Source: Lumbricus rubellus
Lineage: Eukaryota; Annelida; Clitellata; Crassiclitellata; Lumbricidae
Length of the DNA stretch: 64,000 nucleotides
Reading direction: 5' to 3'
NCBI GenBank assembly: GCA_945859605.1
Contig: OX243824.1
Coordinates: 19,326,767-19,390,766 of the forward strand
A program made the position numbers and the translations under genes. A model generated the notes under the pieces. The model saw nothing but the letters and a program-made list of their open reading frames with translations, was not told the DNA's origin and ran no database searches. Shown here piece by piece: positions 63,632-64,000 of this stretch. Every line of letters begins with the position of its first letter. Position 1 is the first letter of the stretch.

Positions 63632-64000
63632 TTAATATTTGTCAACCGTCGAACAAAATTTGCACCTTTTCTCCCGTTAAAATTTCCGATGACCTTTTGA
63701 TGCTCGAAAATCTTCAATTTTTGCTCAAAAATCACATAATTTTCGACTTTTTACGTCTTTTGTGCATTTTTACCTAAAAAAAGTATATTTCATGTAAAAA
63801 AAAGTCGGAAAAACCGCAGGGAGAAAAAAGGCAAATAAACAAAAAACATAGAAACCTATAGAAAAGACCGAAAAACCTACCAGGGTAGATCTAAATGGAA
63901 AAAGCTATGAGTGGCATGCCTGAGAAAGGGCATCCAGCCAGGCCATAACTCCCTCCATCATAAATTTCTGGCTACGCCACTGCCTCTGGCAGCCGTGGTC

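Larger units (their letters stand above)
62457..63982. mobile_element. hAT element (1.5 kb) containing a nested piggyBac-like element
   Basis: Ends CAGTGGCGTAGACAAGG and TTTCTGGCTACGCCACTG. Flanks cctctgac (62449-62456) and cctctggc (63983-63990) match at 7 of 8. The interior is interrupted at 62787-63631. A repeated word, tttgttactttattccc, lies at 62583-62616. Confidence 0.88.

Overview
This window looks like metazoan nuclear DNA, probably from a marine invertebrate deuterostome. An echinoderm or related ambulacrarian is my guess, not a proof. The evidence is many short coding exons with GT/AG junctions and large introns, CCCTAA-type telomere-like repeats, an animal penta-EF-hand calpain family, and a dense load of cut-and-paste DNA transposons (mostly hAT), SINE/LINE fragments and microsatellites. 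No prokaryotic features are present.

The only host genes I can support are calpains, all on the + strand. (1) A lone exon (4215-4251) matches exon 11 of the complete gene and is the relic or edge of an upstream copy. (2) A complete calpain spans 22186-49253 in 19 coding exons. All intron phases agree and the conceptual protein is 750 residues, with the catalytic triad Cys128, His294 and Asn316, a C2-like beta-sandwich domain and a partly degenerate penta-EF-hand tail. (3) The first four coding exons of a second, paralogous calpain (56748-60700) run off the right edge before its His and Asn exons. The two genes share about 3 kb of 5' flank (about 13140-16890 versus about 54150-56600), including a matching TATA-box block, so the locus arose by tandem duplication. 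In the complete gene a 3.9-kb inverted-repeat element (16919-20825) separates that promoter block from the conserved leader sequence.

Layout: 1-13 kb holds repeats (62-bp satellite with a 289-bp higher-order period, trinucleotide arrays including about 950 bp of uninterrupted GAT, a 30-bp telomere-like array, nested hAT elements, and a duplicated 0.8-kb unit with conserved hairpins). 13-22 kb is the 5' flank of gene 1. 22-49 kb is gene 1, with introns filled by transposons. 49-54 kb is intergenic SINE/LINE/foldback material. 54-56.6 kb is the duplicated flank with a near-perfect 370-bp palindrome. 56.7-64 kb is the start of gene 2 plus chained hAT and piggyBac-like insertions.

The most unusual signal is a pervasive short palindrome, TAGGCCTA (more than 60 copies by eye), accompanied by TACATGTA and TACCGGTA. 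It also lies inside calpain coding exons and a LINE reverse-transcriptase remnant, in frame, at places where the proteins appear to carry small insertions. This fits footprints left by excision of TA-targeting transposons. That reading is inference.
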